From positions 62,001-126,000 of the forward strand of contig NZ_JAFMPN010000002.1 of assembly GCF_017351175.1 (NCBI RefSeq): DNA of 64,000 bases, read 5' to 3'. The notes beneath the pieces are model-generated. The model did not search any database, was not told the DNA's origin, and saw only the letters and a program-made list of their open reading frames with translations. Source of the DNA: Desulfovibrio sp. Huiquan2017. Its GTDB lineage: Bacteria; Desulfobacterota; Desulfovibrionia; Desulfovibrionales; Desulfovibrionaceae. Made by a program: the position numbers and the translations under genes. Positions 18,604 to 28,199 of this stretch are shown one piece after another (position 1 is the stretch's first letter; every line of letters starts with the position of its first letter).

Positions 18604-19773
18604 TCAGCTCCGGCTGGAGTCGAGCATGAGGCGGCTGATGCGCAGGAGGCAGTCCGAGCCGTCGGCGTCGGGGGCCACGGCCACGGTGTTGATGAATCGC
18701 GCCTGGACGTTGCCCGTGCTGTCCACGCTCTCGATGAAGAAAGCGCCGAGTTCGTAGACGCGGATGACGTTGCGGCCGCCGGTGGGCGGGTAGCGCGGGT
18801 CGTAGAAGGAAATGATGACCACGCGCGGGCTGTCCATGGGATCGCTGAAGGCGCTGCCCCGGATGGCGTGGGCCGAGTCGTCCCAGGCGGCGTAGGGGTC
18901 CTGGCCGATGAGGGCGTCGGCCCCGGACTTCACCGGACCGGCGGAGTTGCCGGGTTCGATGAGCAGTTCGTCGTCCGGAGCCACGGTTGCGTAGCTGTTG
19001 GACCCGGTGCATCCCTCGATGTTTTCCTTGACCATGGCCGCGCCGGTGATCGGATCGCCCTTGTTGACGGGAGGCAGGTCCACCAGGTTGTACTGGCCGG
19101 GCGCGATGGCCAGGCTTGGGTCGCCGGGCTTGATAACGATCTGCGTGCCCACGTCGTCCTGCGTGTAGCCGAGGACGGTCACGGACGCCAGTTCCTGGGG
19201 GCTTTCCACGTCCAGGGTTCCGTTTTGATAATACTTGGTGCCCGGGGCGGCGTTGTCGTCCCATTCGAATTTGGTGGGCACCACGAAGGGCTTGGAGCAC
19301 TTGCTCGAACACATGCCCGCCAGTCCGGCCCGGGAGGTCACGCGGATGTCCATGGCGGGCTTGCCCACGGCCTTGCCGAAATACAGGGGAAAGGGATTCT
19401 CGCGCCGGGCTGTCAGGGAGATGGTCAGTTCCACCTGGTTGGGGTTTTCCTCGTCGGGCACGCCGTCGCGCAGGAAGACGATGTCCGCGTCGGTGATGGC
19501 GACCCCGGGCGTATCGGCGTCGGTCAGGTTCCGGGTGGCGTAGCTGGTCACGATGAGGCGCAACTTCTCCACGTCCCGGCCTTTGGCCAGCAGGGAGTTG
19601 GCCCCGGCCAGGGCCCCGGCGTCAGCCGCGGTCTGCAAGGCGCTGCGTTTGAGATAGGCCCGGCCCAGGTCCACGGCCAGGGCGGTCAACCCCATAAGGG
19701 CGGCCATGCACAGGCTGACCATCACCGTGGCGAAGCCGCTTTCGTCGTTCAGAGGGCGGAAATCCTTGCGCAT
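18604..19773 (-). CDS. TadG-like pilus assembly protein
   Basis: A 389-residue protein with the Flp pilus-assembly TadE/G N-terminal signature: a short charged head (DFRPLNDESGFATV) and one hydrophobic helix (about residues 15-38) leading to AVDLGRAYLKRSALQTAADAGALAGA, a sequence typical of TadG-like proteins. The rest is extracytoplasmic with no von Willebrand motif that I can see. It is the last of three co-directional minor pilin-like genes; the start at 19773 is 5 bases after the TadE-like stop. Confidence 0.85.
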   Translation of the reverse strand: MRKDFRPLNDESGFATVMVSLCMAALMGLTALAVDLGRAYLKRSALQTAADAGALAGANSLLAKGRDVEKLRLIVTSYATRNLTDADTPGVAITDADIVFLRDGVPDEENPNQVELTISLTARRENPFPLYFGKAVGKPAMDIRVTSRAGLAGMCSSKCSKPFVVPTKFEWDDNAAPGTKYYQNGTLDVESPQELASVTVLGYTQDDVGTQIVIKPGDPSLAIAPGQYNLVDLPPVNKGDPITGAAMVKENIEGCTGSNSYATVAPDDELLIEPGNSAGPVKSGADALIGQDPYAAWDDSAHAIRGSAFSDPMDSPRVVIISFYDPRYPPTGGRNVIRVYELGAFFIESVDSTGNVQARFINTVAVAPDADGSDCLLRISRLMLDSSRS

Positions 19774-19778
19774 GGCGG

Positions 19779-20168
19779 TCACTCCATCTTGGCGCGGGCG
19801 ACCGCAGTCAGCCCCTCGGGGATGAGACGTCCCCAGGGGTACACGGTCCCGTCCGCGACGTTGTAGCTCAGGGAGACCGAGACTTCTCGTCCCAGTTCCC
19901 GGTCTTCGGGGCCGACCGCCACGGACACGATCAGGTCCTCCGTGGACAGTCCCTCGGCCGCCACGAAGGAGAGGACGGTCCGGGTTGGGTCGTTGCCCCG
20001 CGAGGCCAGGATCGCGCCCTCGCGGGCGGCCCGGGTCAGGACCTGGTTCATGTCGATCATTCGGGCCGCGTCCCATATGCCCGCCAGGAGCGGGGCCAGG
20101 AGCAGGGCCATGAGCAGGGCGAACTCCATGACCGCGCTGCCCCGCCGGGTGTCGTCGTTTCTGTGCAT
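19779..20168 (-). CDS. TadE-like pseudopilin 2
   Basis: A 129-residue TadE-family protein: positively charged N-terminus, the GSAVMEFALLMALLLAPLL motif with conserved Glu at +5 of the processing-like site, and one membrane helix, followed by a small extracytoplasmic beta-rich domain. TadE proteins are minor pseudopilins of tight-adherence pili. It starts 3 bases after the preceding TadE-like gene. Confidence 0.88.
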   Translation of the reverse strand: MHRNDDTRRGSAVMEFALLMALLLAPLLAGIWDAARMIDMNQVLTRAAREGAILASRGNDPTRTVLSFVAAEGLSTEDLIVSVAVGPEDRELGREVSVSLSYNVADGTVYPWGRLIPEGLTAVARAKME

Positions 20169-20171
20169 GGG

Positions 20172-20579
20172 TCACCTCTCGTGGGTCATGACCGCAGTGG
20201 CCGCCAACAGGCTGCACCGGTCGCTCATGGACGGGATCAGATTGTCGAGAATCAGGAACTCGAAGGGTACGGACACGGTCACGTCAACGGGCCGGGATGG
20301 TTCGCGCGTGCCCACTTCCACCGAGGACGCCTGGTTGATGCCGCCGGAGGACAGTTCCCGTTCGACCACGTGCCGGATCTGTTCGAGGCTTGTTTCGGCG
20401 AGCACGGCCATGCGTGCACCCTCAAAGGCTGCGTCCCGGACCACGCCTTGGGTCCAGAACAGCCGGGCCATGTCCATCAAGCCCATCAGGAGCAACAGGA
20501 AGATCGGCAGGAGCATGGCCGCCTCCACGGTGACCATGCCGCGCCGCGCCTTCCCGCGCATCGTATTTCGTCTTGTCAT
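20172..20579 (-). CDS. TadE-like pseudopilin 1
   Basis: A 135-residue TadE-family minor pseudopilin with RRGMVTVEAAMLLPIFLLLL (processing-like Gly, conserved Glu, hydrophobic helix) followed by a FWTQGVVRDAAFEGARMAVL segment. The ATG at 20579 has GGAGG directly upstream. This is the promoter-proximal gene of the operon and follows a sigma-54-type promoter. Confidence 0.88.
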   Translation of the reverse strand: MTRRNTMRGKARRGMVTVEAAMLLPIFLLLLMGLMDMARLFWTQGVVRDAAFEGARMAVLAETSLEQIRHVVERELSSGGINQASSVEVGTREPSRPVDVTVSVPFEFLILDNLIPSMSDRCSLLAATAVMTHER

Positions 20580-20613
20580 GGCTTCCTCCGAATGCGGTAT
20601 GTGTATTATACCT

Positions 20614-20630
20614 AGCAAGTGACATGCCAA
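20614..20630 (-). promoter_or_regulatory. Sigma-54 (-24/-12) promoter for the tad-like operon
   Basis: On the minus strand the sequence reads TTGGCATGTCACTTGCT, matching TGGCAC-N5-TTGC with GG and GC at exactly the right spacing. The predicted transcription start is near 20603, 24 bases before the first ATG. A GGTAT/ATACC inverted repeat (20596-20612) overlaps the start region. Confidence 0.75.
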
Positions 20631-20831
20631 TAAAATTAGCGATGGAAAGTTTGTAACATGCTGTTTTTGAAGGAATAAAAAATGTGACCAAAAGCGGATT
20701 CCCGTCGTATGCCGCGCGGGCCGTCCACTGGCGGTGGAGTAAAACGTTTCTGTTCTATCCATGAATAATAGATCGAAAAACTATTTTGTTTTTCTTTTGA
20801 TGGATTCACTCAGCAAATGGGATCGGACGTG

Positions 20832-20863
20832 AAAAAGGGCGGCCCCTGGGTTGGGACCGCCCT
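20832..20863 (-). terminator. Terminator of the chemoreceptor gene
   Basis: On the minus strand an 11-bp stem (AGGGCGGTCCC with GGGGCCGCCCT, one G-T pair) is followed by five T. It lies 25 bases beyond the chemoreceptor stop. Confidence 0.85.
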
Positions 20864-20887
20864 TGCGGATGCGGAGTCCGGGGGGGA

Positions 20888-22963
20888 TTAGAATCGTTCG
20901 AAGGCGTCGTCACTTTCGTCCATATCTATATCCAGACCGTGCCCGGGGGCGGCGGCCTTGCCGTTGCCGGTCGCCTTGGGCAGGGCGGCCGGGGCGGGCT
21001 TTGACTTGGCCGGTCCGAGCTTGGCCTTGGCCGGTCCTGCGGGCAGGGCGCCGGCGGAGCCGTGTCCGAGGTTGAAGAAGGTCATGGTTGTTTCGAGCTC
21101 CACGGCGTGGGAGGACAGTTGCTCGGCGGTGGAAGCGATTTCCTCCGAGGCGCTGGCGTTGGTCTGGACCACGGAGTCCAATTGCTGCAAGGCGCTGTTG
21201 ATCTCGGAGGCCCCCGCGTTCTGCTCGTTGCTGGCGGCGGATATCTCTTGAATAAGTTCGGCTGTTTCCTCAATGTTTGGGACGATGGCGTCGAGCATTT
21301 TCCCGGCCCGGGCAGCCACTTCCACGCTGGAGGTGGAGAGTTCGCCGATCTCGGCGGCGGCGGTGCCGCTGCGTTCGGCCAGCTTGCGCACCTCGGCCGC
21401 GACCACGGCGAAGCCCTTCCCCTGTTCGCCCGCCCGAGCGGCCTCGATGGCCGCATTGAGCGCCAGCAGGTTGGTCTGCCGGGCGATTTCCTCAATGATG
21501 GAGATCTTCTCGGCGATCTGGGTCATGGCCGTCACGGTCTGGCGCACGGCCTCGCCGCCCTTGCGGGCTTCCTGGGCGGTGCGCACGGCGATTTCTCCGG
21601 TCTTGGCGGAACTCTCGGAGTTCTGGCTGATGCTTGAGGACATCTCCTCCATGGAAGCCGAGACTTCTTCCACAGCGGCCGCCTGTTCGGTGGCGCCCTG
21701 GCTCATGGACTGGGAGGACCCGGCCAGTTCCTCGGAGATGGAGGCCACATTGGAGGCGGATGCCTGGACGTCCAGGACGATGGTCCGGAGTTTTACGATC
21801 ATCGCGCTGATGGCCTTGGCCAACTGGCCTATCTCGTCGTTGCGGTCGGCGTCCAGATGCACGGTGAAATCGCCTGCGGCCAGGGATTCGGCCACTCGGG
21901 CGGCGTGCTTCATGACGGCGGCCATCCGGGAGGAGAAGACCAGGGTCAGGATTATCGAGGCCAGGATGAACAGGATCGAGATGATCACGTAGGTCCAAAT
22001 GGTCCGCTCGACCACCGCGCCGAGCTCGGTCATGCGCGCCTCGACGCGGGCCATTTCAGCCTGGCCGAGACGGTCGATGGAGGAGCGCATGGCCGAGAAA
22101 GTTTCCTCGCTCTTGGCAAGCAGGGTGATTCGGTTGAGATTTTTGTCGGCGTTGGCGGTGGACAGATCGACCACCTTCCGGCTGTGCTCGGCCCAGGTAT
22201 CGAGCCGGGCCACGAAATCCTCGTTGAGCCGCTGTCCCTCGGTCCCGAGGAGTACAGCGCCCTTGGTGACGCGGTCGCGGGTCTGCTCCAGGTTTTCGTT
22301 GAAGGAGTCGGCCCATTTCCTGATCGCCTCAGGTTTGATGCTGCGGATGACCAGGAGTTGGGCCACGTAGGCCTGGTAGGCGTCGCGGTCGGCATTGAGG
22401 ATCAACGAGAGGGCTTCCTCGGTCTGCAGCCGAGCGGTTTCGGGCAACAAGGCGTTCTTCAGCCGGGTATCGGCGATTTCGCCGAGCTGGTTGATGACCT
22501 CCCGCATGGCGTCGAAGGAGGCCAAGGCCGCATTTTCCGCTTCGTCCCGGGCCAGTTTGGCCGTCAGGGTGTCGGCGGTCAGGGTGAGGATGTCCGTGTT
22601 GGTCTTTTGCCAGGTCTGGAAATCGTTTTTGAAATTGGTGAAGTCGCCGCCCATGTCCGGGGTGAAGTTTTCAGCCGGGCCGGAGATCCGGTCCCAGGTC
22701 TGCTGCATGTTTTCGGCACAGTCCGTCTTGTCCTTGCTCAAGGCTTCGGGAGAAGCCGCTTTTTCAGCGCGTACGACCGCAGTCTGGGCTTGGTAGGCAT
22801 CTCGATCGGCGTCGATCATGGTTGCCCGGTCCAAGTGTAGGCCATTGACTGAAATCATGTTCGAGTCGAGGATACTGAAGCTGGTCAACCCCACGGCGAA
22901 GATGATCAGGATGGCCGACACCGGCAGGCCGGTGATCAATAACAGTTTCCATTTGATGCCCAT
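20888..22963 (-). CDS. Methyl-accepting chemotaxis protein
   Basis: A 691-residue chemoreceptor. TM1 is near residues 5-27, a large helical periplasmic sensing region spans about 30-320, TM2 is at 322-345, then HAMP, then a cytoplasmic coiled coil whose highly conserved hairpin tip (about residues 490-520, [20 protein letters not shown]) docks CheA/CheW. The periplasmic part contains two related [12 protein letters not shown] / [12 protein letters not shown] stretches, pointing to an internally duplicated helical bundle of the HBM kind. There is no CheR-tether pentapeptide at the C-terminus. GGAGGGG precedes ATG 22963; the longer frame to 23113 has no ribosome site. No che genes are in the window. 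Confidence 0.93.
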   Translation of the reverse strand: MGIKWKLLLITGLPVSAILIIFAVGLTSFSILDSNMISVNGLHLDRATMIDADRDAYQAQTAVVRAEKAASPEALSKDKTDCAENMQQTWDRISGPAENFTPDMGGDFTNFKNDFQTWQKTNTDILTLTADTLTAKLARDEAENAALASFDAMREVINQLGEIADTRLKNALLPETARLQTEEALSLILNADRDAYQAYVAQLLVIRSIKPEAIRKWADSFNENLEQTRDRVTKGAVLLGTEGQRLNEDFVARLDTWAEHSRKVVDLSTANADKNLNRITLLAKSEETFSAMRSSIDRLGQAEMARVEARMTELGAVVERTIWTYVIISILFILASIILTLVFSSRMAAVMKHAARVAESLAAGDFTVHLDADRNDEIGQLAKAISAMIVKLRTIVLDVQASASNVASISEELAGSSQSMSQGATEQAAAVEEVSASMEEMSSSISQNSESSAKTGEIAVRTAQEARKGGEAVRQTVTAMTQIAEKISIIEEIARQTNLLALNAAIEAARAGEQGKGFAVVAAEVRKLAERSGTAAAEIGELSTSSVEVAARAGKMLDAIVPNIEETAELIQEISAASNEQNAGASEINSALQQLDSVVQTNASASEEIASTAEQLSSHAVELETTMTFFNLGHGSAGALPAGPAKAKLGPAKSKPAPAALPKATGNGKAAAPGHGLDIDMDESDDAFERF

Positions 22964-23202
22964 TTTGTTCCCCTCCAAAGTTCCGATCCGGGCAAGAGGC
23001 CCGATTTTATGTGAGCGTATAATGTTTTTGGTCTCAGAGGCTATTAGAAAGTTATAGAATATGTAATGGAGGGCATTGCGGAGGGCGGACCGGGCATTTG
23101 GTGTTATTATCATGCTCCGGTGGTTGGAAAAAGAACGAAAAATGCGTATTGTTCAAATGAGAAATCCAATTGCAACCATTAGCTTGAATCACAGAGGACG
23201 AC

Positions 23203-23508
23203 ATGAAGAAATTACTGGCTGTATTGACCATCGTATGCTGTTTCGGCGTGACCGCCGCCTTTGCCGCGGACGGCGGGGCACTATATCAGAAACGGTGCGC
23301 CAATTGTCATCGCGACGGCAGCGAATCCTCCAAGGCGGGCGGCGACGTGGTCCTGAAGGGCCAGTCCGTCCAGGAAATCGAGATGAAGCTTACGGGGTAT
23401 AAGGACGGCACCTACGGCGGGGCCAAGAAGAAAACCATGGAACGCATGGTCGGCAAGCTCTCGCCGGACGAGATCAAGGCCCTGGCCGGCTATATCGGTT
23501 CTCTCTAG
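23203..23508 (+). CDS. Monohaem class I cytochrome c (c553-type)
   Basis: A 101-residue exported cytochrome: signal peptide ending near AAFAAD, one CANCH haem site at about residues 32-36, and a GGAKKKTMERMV segment supplying the distal methionine. It fits the Desulfovibrio cytochrome c553 family, the likely electron donor to the oxidase encoded directly downstream. It is the first gene of the oxidase operon, 8 bases before the SCO gene. Confidence 0.88.
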   Translation: MKKLLAVLTIVCCFGVTAAFAADGGALYQKRCANCHRDGSESSKAGGDVVLKGQSVQEIEMKLTGYKDGTYGGAKKKTMERMVGKLSPDEIKALAGYIGSL

Positions 23509-23516
23509 GCGGGCCG

Positions 23517-24461
23517 ATGCGCATACTGATCTTGACGCTCCTGTCCGCCGCCCTGCTGGCCGCCCCTTGTGGGGCGACCGGCGGGGCCGACGGCGTGGAT
23601 GGCGTCCCGGCGCGGTCCATGGATCAGCCGGGACTGAGCATGGACGGGCACGCCATGGACGGGCATGCCATGGACGGGCATGCCATGGACGGGACGGATA
23701 TGCCCGGCACATCCCCGGATGCGGTCCACGACCATGCCGCGATGATGGCGGAGGCCGAAAAGGCCGACGTCCCGGTGGGCATCGAGGAACACCTCGGGGC
23801 GCAACTTCCGGACGTGCCTTTCATCGACTCCGAGGGCAACCGGGTGACGCTGCTCGAATTGGCCGACGCGCCGCTTCTGCTGCTGCCCATCTACTACCGC
23901 TGCCCGGATGTGTGCAGCCTGCTCCAAAGCTCGGTGGCCTCCATCCTGCCTGAGGTCAAGCTTACGCCCGGCAAGGAACTCAAGGTAGTCTCCCTGAGCT
24001 TCGATCCCCATGAGACCGCCAAAGACGCGGCCCGGGCCAAGCGCAACTACACGGCCATCGCGGGCGAGGCTTTCCCGGCCGAATACTGGCGCTTTCTAAC
24101 CGGCAACGCGGCGTCCATCGACGCCACTCTGGGCGCCCTGGGCTATACCGTGCGGAAGCAGGGCGGGCTGTGGGCCCACCCGGTGGCGGCCATCGCGGTT
24201 GCGCCCGGCGGCAAGGTGGTCCGCTATCTGTACGGCTCCAGTTTCCTGCCCTTCGACATCACCATGGCCGGGGCCGAGGCGGCCCAGGGCAAGACCGGGC
24301 TGTCCGTGAAGCGACTGCTTTCGTTCTGCTACAATTACGATCCCCAGGGACGGCGCTACGTCTTCGACATCCTGCGCGTGTCCGGGTTCACCATCGTCGG
24401 GTTCGTGGCCATCTTCCTGGCCTGGCTGTTGCTCGGCGGCAAGAAAAGGAAGGGGCGCTAG
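23517..24461 (+). CDS. SCO1/SenC family copper chaperone with His-Met repeat
   Basis: A 314-residue membrane-anchored thioredoxin-fold protein for assembly of the CuA site of cytochrome oxidase. A signal sequence is followed by an unusual His/Met-rich segment containing MDGHA three times and a partial fourth copy (residues 42-59). The copper ligands are C129 and C133 in CPDVC and H221 in WAHPVA. A C-terminal membrane helix (about 285-307) is uncommon for SCO proteins, which are usually anchored at the N-terminus. It lies between c553 and subunit I, directly adjoining the latter. Confidence 0.9.
   Translation: MRILILTLLSAALLAAPCGATGGADGVDGVPARSMDQPGLSMDGHAMDGHAMDGHAMDGTDMPGTSPDAVHDHAAMMAEAEKADVPVGIEEHLGAQLPDVPFIDSEGNRVTLLELADAPLLLLPIYYRCPDVCSLLQSSVASILPEVKLTPGKELKVVSLSFDPHETAKDAARAKRNYTAIAGEAFPAEYWRFLTGNAASIDATLGALGYTVRKQGGLWAHPVAAIAVAPGGKVVRYLYGSSFLPFDITMAGAEAAQGKTGLSVKRLLSFCYNYDPQGRRYVFDILRVSGFTIVGFVAIFLAWLLLGGKKRKGR
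23640..23693 (+). repeat. 15-bp tandem repeat encoding MDGHA
   Basis: Three full copies of ATGGACGGGCAYGCC (23640, 23655, 23670) and a truncated fourth lie inside the SCO gene. Copies 2 and 3 are identical in DNA, so the array is likely to vary in copy number. Confidence 0.9.
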
Positions 24462-26084
24462 ATGACGACGGACGCGGTCAACGCGGGCTTCATGGCCCCG
24501 GGCGGCAAGTCCTGGCTCCGCGAATGGCTGTTCACCGTGGACCACAAGCGCATCGGTATGCTCTACCTGTGGTGCATCACGGCCTTTTTCGTGGTCGGCG
24601 TGTTCCTCGGGCTGCTCCTCCGACTGGAGCTCTTCTGGCCGGGTAGGGATTTTATTGGCCAACAGACCTACAACGCGGTCTTCACCCTGCACGGAGTGAT
24701 CATGATCTTCATCGTGGTCATCCCGTCCATCCCGGCGGCCTTCGGGAATATCTTCCTGCCCCTGCAACTGGGGGCCGAGGACGTGGCCTTCCCCAAGCTG
24801 AACATGTTTTCCTTCTGGCTCTACGTCATCGGCGGGGCCACGGCGCTGGCCTCGCTGTTCTCCGGCGGGGGCGCGCCCGACACGGGCTGGACCTTCTACG
24901 TGCCGTTTTCGGCCGTGACCACCACCAACGTGTCCGTGGCTGTGGCCGGGGTGTTCATCCTCGGCTTCTCGTCCATCCTCACGGGACTGAATTTCATCGT
25001 CACCATCCACCGGCTGCGCGCGCCGGGGCTGACCTGGACCCGGCTGACGCTGTTCGCCTGGGCCCTGTACGCCACGGCCTGGATCCAGGTCCTGGCCACG
25101 CCCATCCTGTCCATCACCGTGATCCTGATTATCGTCGAGCGGCTGCTCGGCATGGGCATCTTCGATCCGGCGCGGGGCGGGGACCCGATCCTCTACCAAC
25201 ATCTGTTCTGGATCTATTCCCACCCGGCGGTCTACATCATGATCCTGCCCGCCATGGGCGTCGTCTCGGACATCATCCCGGTTTTCTGCCGCAAGTCCAT
25301 CTTCGGCTACAAGACCATTGTGGGGTCGTCCCTGGCCATCGCCTTCGCGGGCTCGCTGGTCTGGGCGCACCACATGTTTGTGTCCGGCATGTCCGACACG
25401 GCGGTCATGGTCTTTTCGTTTTTGACTTTCATTGTGGCCGTGCCCTCGGCGGTCAAGGTCTTCAACTGGCTGTCCACCATGTACAAGGGGTCCATCCGGC
25501 TGGAGCCGCCGCTGGTCTTCGCGCTCGGCTTCATCTTCCTCTTCGCCATGGGCGGCATCACCGGCCTGGTCCTGGGGAGCGCGGGGACGGACATGCACGT
25601 CCACGACACCTATTTCGTGGTCGGCCATTTCCACTACGTCATTTTCGGCGGCACCGGGTTCGGCATGTTCGCGGCCATCCATTACTGGTTCCCCAAGATG
25701 TACGGCCGGATGTACAATCGCAGGATGGCGACCACGGCGGCTTTGATCCTGATCGTCGGCCTGAACGGGCTGTATTTCCCCATGTACCTGCTCGGGCTGG
25801 AGGGCATGCCCCGGCGCTACTACGACTACCTGCCGCAGTTCACTTCCCTGCATCAATTGTCGACCTACGGCTCGTGGATTACTTTCGCCGGACTGGCGCT
25901 CATGCTCTACAACCTGATCCACTCGCGCTACCGGGGGGCGCCCGTGGGCCGCAACCCGTGGAAAGCGGCCACCCTGGAATGGACCCTGCCTTCCCCGCCC
26001 CCCACACACAACTTCGACACCGAGCCGGTGGTCACCCACGGGCCTTACGACTTCAGCGAAGTGAGGGATGATGACGGAGCATAG
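24462..26084 (+). CDS. ctaD: Haem-copper oxidase subunit I
   Basis: The 540-residue catalytic subunit, with about 12 membrane helices. The metal ligands are visible: a low-spin haem His in TLHGVIMIF, CuB ligands in the SHPAVYIMILPA helix (with its cross-linked Tyr) and in WAHHMF, and the high-spin/low-spin haem pair in HDTYFVVGHFHYV. It reduces oxygen to water at the membrane. Only a haem O synthase is encoded here and no haem A synthase, so the haem may be O or B as proposed for D. vulgaris. The end overlaps the subunit III gene. Confidence 0.96.
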   Translation: MTTDAVNAGFMAPGGKSWLREWLFTVDHKRIGMLYLWCITAFFVVGVFLGLLLRLELFWPGRDFIGQQTYNAVFTLHGVIMIFIVVIPSIPAAFGNIFLPLQLGAEDVAFPKLNMFSFWLYVIGGATALASLFSGGGAPDTGWTFYVPFSAVTTTNVSVAVAGVFILGFSSILTGLNFIVTIHRLRAPGLTWTRLTLFAWALYATAWIQVLATPILSITVILIIVERLLGMGIFDPARGGDPILYQHLFWIYSHPAVYIMILPAMGVVSDIIPVFCRKSIFGYKTIVGSSLAIAFAGSLVWAHHMFVSGMSDTAVMVFSFLTFIVAVPSAVKVFNWLSTMYKGSIRLEPPLVFALGFIFLFAMGGITGLVLGSAGTDMHVHDTYFVVGHFHYVIFGGTGFGMFAAIHYWFPKMYGRMYNRRMATTAALILIVGLNGLYFPMYLLGLEGMPRRYYDYLPQFTSLHQLSTYGSWITFAGLALMLYNLIHSRYRGAPVGRNPWKAATLEWTLPSPPPTHNFDTEPVVTHGPYDFSEVRDDDGA

Positions 26085-26667
26085 GGACTACCTCGGCGCC
26101 AAGATGGGCATGTGGATCTTTCTGTTCACGGAGATCCTGCTCTTCGGCGGCCTGTTCGTGCTCTATTCGGTGACGCTCGGCCGCTATCCAACGGAGTTTC
26201 ACGAGGCGAGCAAGCTTTTGGACGTGACCATGGGGACCACCAACACCATGGTCCTGATTACCTCCAGCCTGTTCGCCGCCCTGTCCGTGGTCGGGTTGCG
26301 CAAGGGCAGCCGCAAGGTCGCCAAGACGTGTATTTTCCTGACCCTGACCCTGGCCTGCTGTTTCTTGGTCATCAAGTACTTCGAATGGTCGCACAAGATT
26401 CACGCGGGCATCTATCCCGGCGGCGGGACGCTGACCCAGTGGGAGCCCGGCAAGCAGGCTTTTTTCTCGCTCTATTACACCATGACCGGGCTGCACGGCC
26501 TGCACGTGATCCTCGGCATGGGTGTGTTTTTGTGGGTCTGGACCCGGATCGCGGTCGGGACCTGCACCCCGGAGCATTTCGTGGCCCTGGAAAACGCGGG
26601 ATTGTACTGGCATCTGGTGGACCTCATCTGGATCTACCTCTTTCCGCTCTATTACCTCATTACCTAG
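26068..26667 (+). CDS. ctaE: Cytochrome oxidase subunit III
   Basis: A 199-residue five-helix subunit III (short bacterial type), with GAKMGMWIFLFTEILLFGGLF at the N-terminus and the characteristic YWHLVDLIWIYLFPLYYL end. It stabilises subunit I. Two adjacent ATGs occur at 26068 and 26071, overlapping the end of ctaD by 14-17 bases; the second is better spaced from GAGGG. Translational coupling with ctaD is likely. Confidence 0.93.
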   Translation: MMTEHRDYLGAKMGMWIFLFTEILLFGGLFVLYSVTLGRYPTEFHEASKLLDVTMGTTNTMVLITSSLFAALSVVGLRKGSRKVAKTCIFLTLTLACCFLVIKYFEWSHKIHAGIYPGGGTLTQWEPGKQAFFSLYYTMTGLHGLHVILGMGVFLWVWTRIAVGTCTPEHFVALENAGLYWHLVDLIWIYLFPLYYLIT

Positions 26668-26678
26668 GCGGAGGCGGC

Positions 26679-26972
26679 ATGAACGAGAACGAACGGACGA
26701 AACATCACGATCCCGGCTACGGCCTGTTTATCGCGGTCTGGGCCGCGCTCATGGCCCTGACGGCCGTCACCGTGGAGGTCTCCACCATCCACCTCGGTTT
26801 TTTGAACGTGGTCGTGGCCATGGCCATCGCCTCGGTCAAGGCGTCCCTGGTGGTCTTCTTCTTCATGCACCTCAAATACGAGAACCGGACGCTCAAGACC
26901 ATGGTCCTGGTGGCCTTCGTCATCTTGGCCATATTCATCGGATTCACCTTTTTCGATACGGCGAACAGGTAG
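26679..26972 (+). CDS. ctaF: Cytochrome oxidase subunit IV (prokaryotic)
   Basis: A 97-residue protein with three predicted membrane helices and the conserved VKASLVVFFFMHLKYE motif of the prokaryotic COX4/CtaF family. It starts 11 bases after ctaE with GGCGGAGG upstream, and 3 bases separate it from subunit II. Confidence 0.9.
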   Translation: MNENERTKHHDPGYGLFIAVWAALMALTAVTVEVSTIHLGFLNVVVAMAIASVKASLVVFFFMHLKYENRTLKTMVLVAFVILAIFIGFTFFDTANR

Positions 26973-26975
26973 ACC

Positions 26976-28199
26976 ATGTATCCGCAGATATTCACCGCCG
27001 CCAAGGGAGTGGATCAGGCCTTTTTGATCATCCTCGGATTCGCCGTGTTCGTCCTGGTGGCCGTGACCGTGGCCATGGTCTACTTCCTGTGGCGCTACCA
27101 TTATACGCGTAATCCCCAGCCCACGGACATCAAGGGGTCCGTGGTCCTGGAAGTCGTCTGGACCGTCCTGCCCACGCTGATCGTACTCGGCCTGTTCTGG
27201 ACCGGCTGGACCTCGTTCAAGGCCATGCGGGACATACCGGAAGGAGCCATGACCGTGGCCGTGGAAGGGCGCATGTGGTCCTGGCGGTTCACCTACGGCA
27301 ACGGCAGGACATCCAAGGAGCTGGTCATCCCGGTGGACACACCGGTCAAGCTGGCCCTGACCACCCGCGACGTGATCCATTCCTTCTACGTCCCGGCCAT
27401 GCGTGTGAAATGGGACCTGGTCCCCGGCATGGACACCGACGCCTGGATACAGTCCGACACCGTGGGCGACTACGACATCTTCTGCGCCGAGTATTGCGGG
27501 CTCAAGCACGCGGACATGATCACCATCCTGCGGGTGGTGGACAAGGACGAGTTCGAGACCTGGCTGCGCGACACGGGTACAAGTGGCGAAGATGAGCTGG
27601 GGCTTTCCCTGCTTGAGGAGTTCGGCTGCTTCGACTGCCATTCCAAGGATCTGTCCGCCGAAAACGCCCCGAGCCTCCTCGATCTCGGCAGCCGGGAGGA
27701 AACCGTGGTCCTGCCTGACGGCACGGAACGGAAAATCCGTCCCGATGCCGCCTACATCCGACAGTCCGTGCGCGACCCGTCCGCCGCCCTGGTCAAGGGG
27801 TGGGACGACGGGATGCCGCCCTACGGCGACGAGTTGTCCGACGCCCAACTGGACATCATGGCCGCCTACCTGCTCAAGGGCGGCAAGGCCGCGAACAAGG
27901 GCGAGACCCTGGCCGATGAACTCGGTTGTCTGGGGTGCCATTCCACCGACGGTTCCGAGGACGTGGGCCCGACCTTCCTCGGGCTGTACGGTGTCGAGCG
28001 CAAGGGCGTGACCGCGGACGGCAAGCCTTACGTTCTCAAGGCGGACGACGGCTATCTGCGCCGGGCCATCACCGATCCCTCGGCCAACGTGCCCGACGGG
28101 TTCGACGACGAGATGCCCGCTTTCGACGACCTGGACGAAGCCTCCGTGAATCAACTCGTCGGCTACATCAAGTCCCTGGGCAAGGAGGGCGGGCAATGA
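26976..28199 (+). CDS. ctaC: Cytochrome oxidase subunit II with two c-type haem domains
   Basis: A 407-residue protein. Two N-terminal membrane helices lie at about residues 15-40 and 57-77. The CuA cupredoxin domain follows, with ligands in VIHSFYVP and CAEYCGLKHADM. Two cytochrome c domains come next, with CFDCH at about 221-225 and CLGCH at about 316-320. The dihaem tail matches the cc-type oxidase described in D. vulgaris, taking electrons from c553-type donors. No lipobox or cleaved signal is evident. It overlaps ctaB by ATGA. Confidence 0.95.
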   Translation: MYPQIFTAAKGVDQAFLIILGFAVFVLVAVTVAMVYFLWRYHYTRNPQPTDIKGSVVLEVVWTVLPTLIVLGLFWTGWTSFKAMRDIPEGAMTVAVEGRMWSWRFTYGNGRTSKELVIPVDTPVKLALTTRDVIHSFYVPAMRVKWDLVPGMDTDAWIQSDTVGDYDIFCAEYCGLKHADMITILRVVDKDEFETWLRDTGTSGEDELGLSLLEEFGCFDCHSKDLSAENAPSLLDLGSREETVVLPDGTERKIRPDAAYIRQSVRDPSAALVKGWDDGMPPYGDELSDAQLDIMAAYLLKGGKAANKGETLADELGCLGCHSTDGSEDVGPTFLGLYGVERKGVTADGKPYVLKADDGYLRRAITDPSANVPDGFDDEMPAFDDLDEASVNQLVGYIKSLGKEGGQ

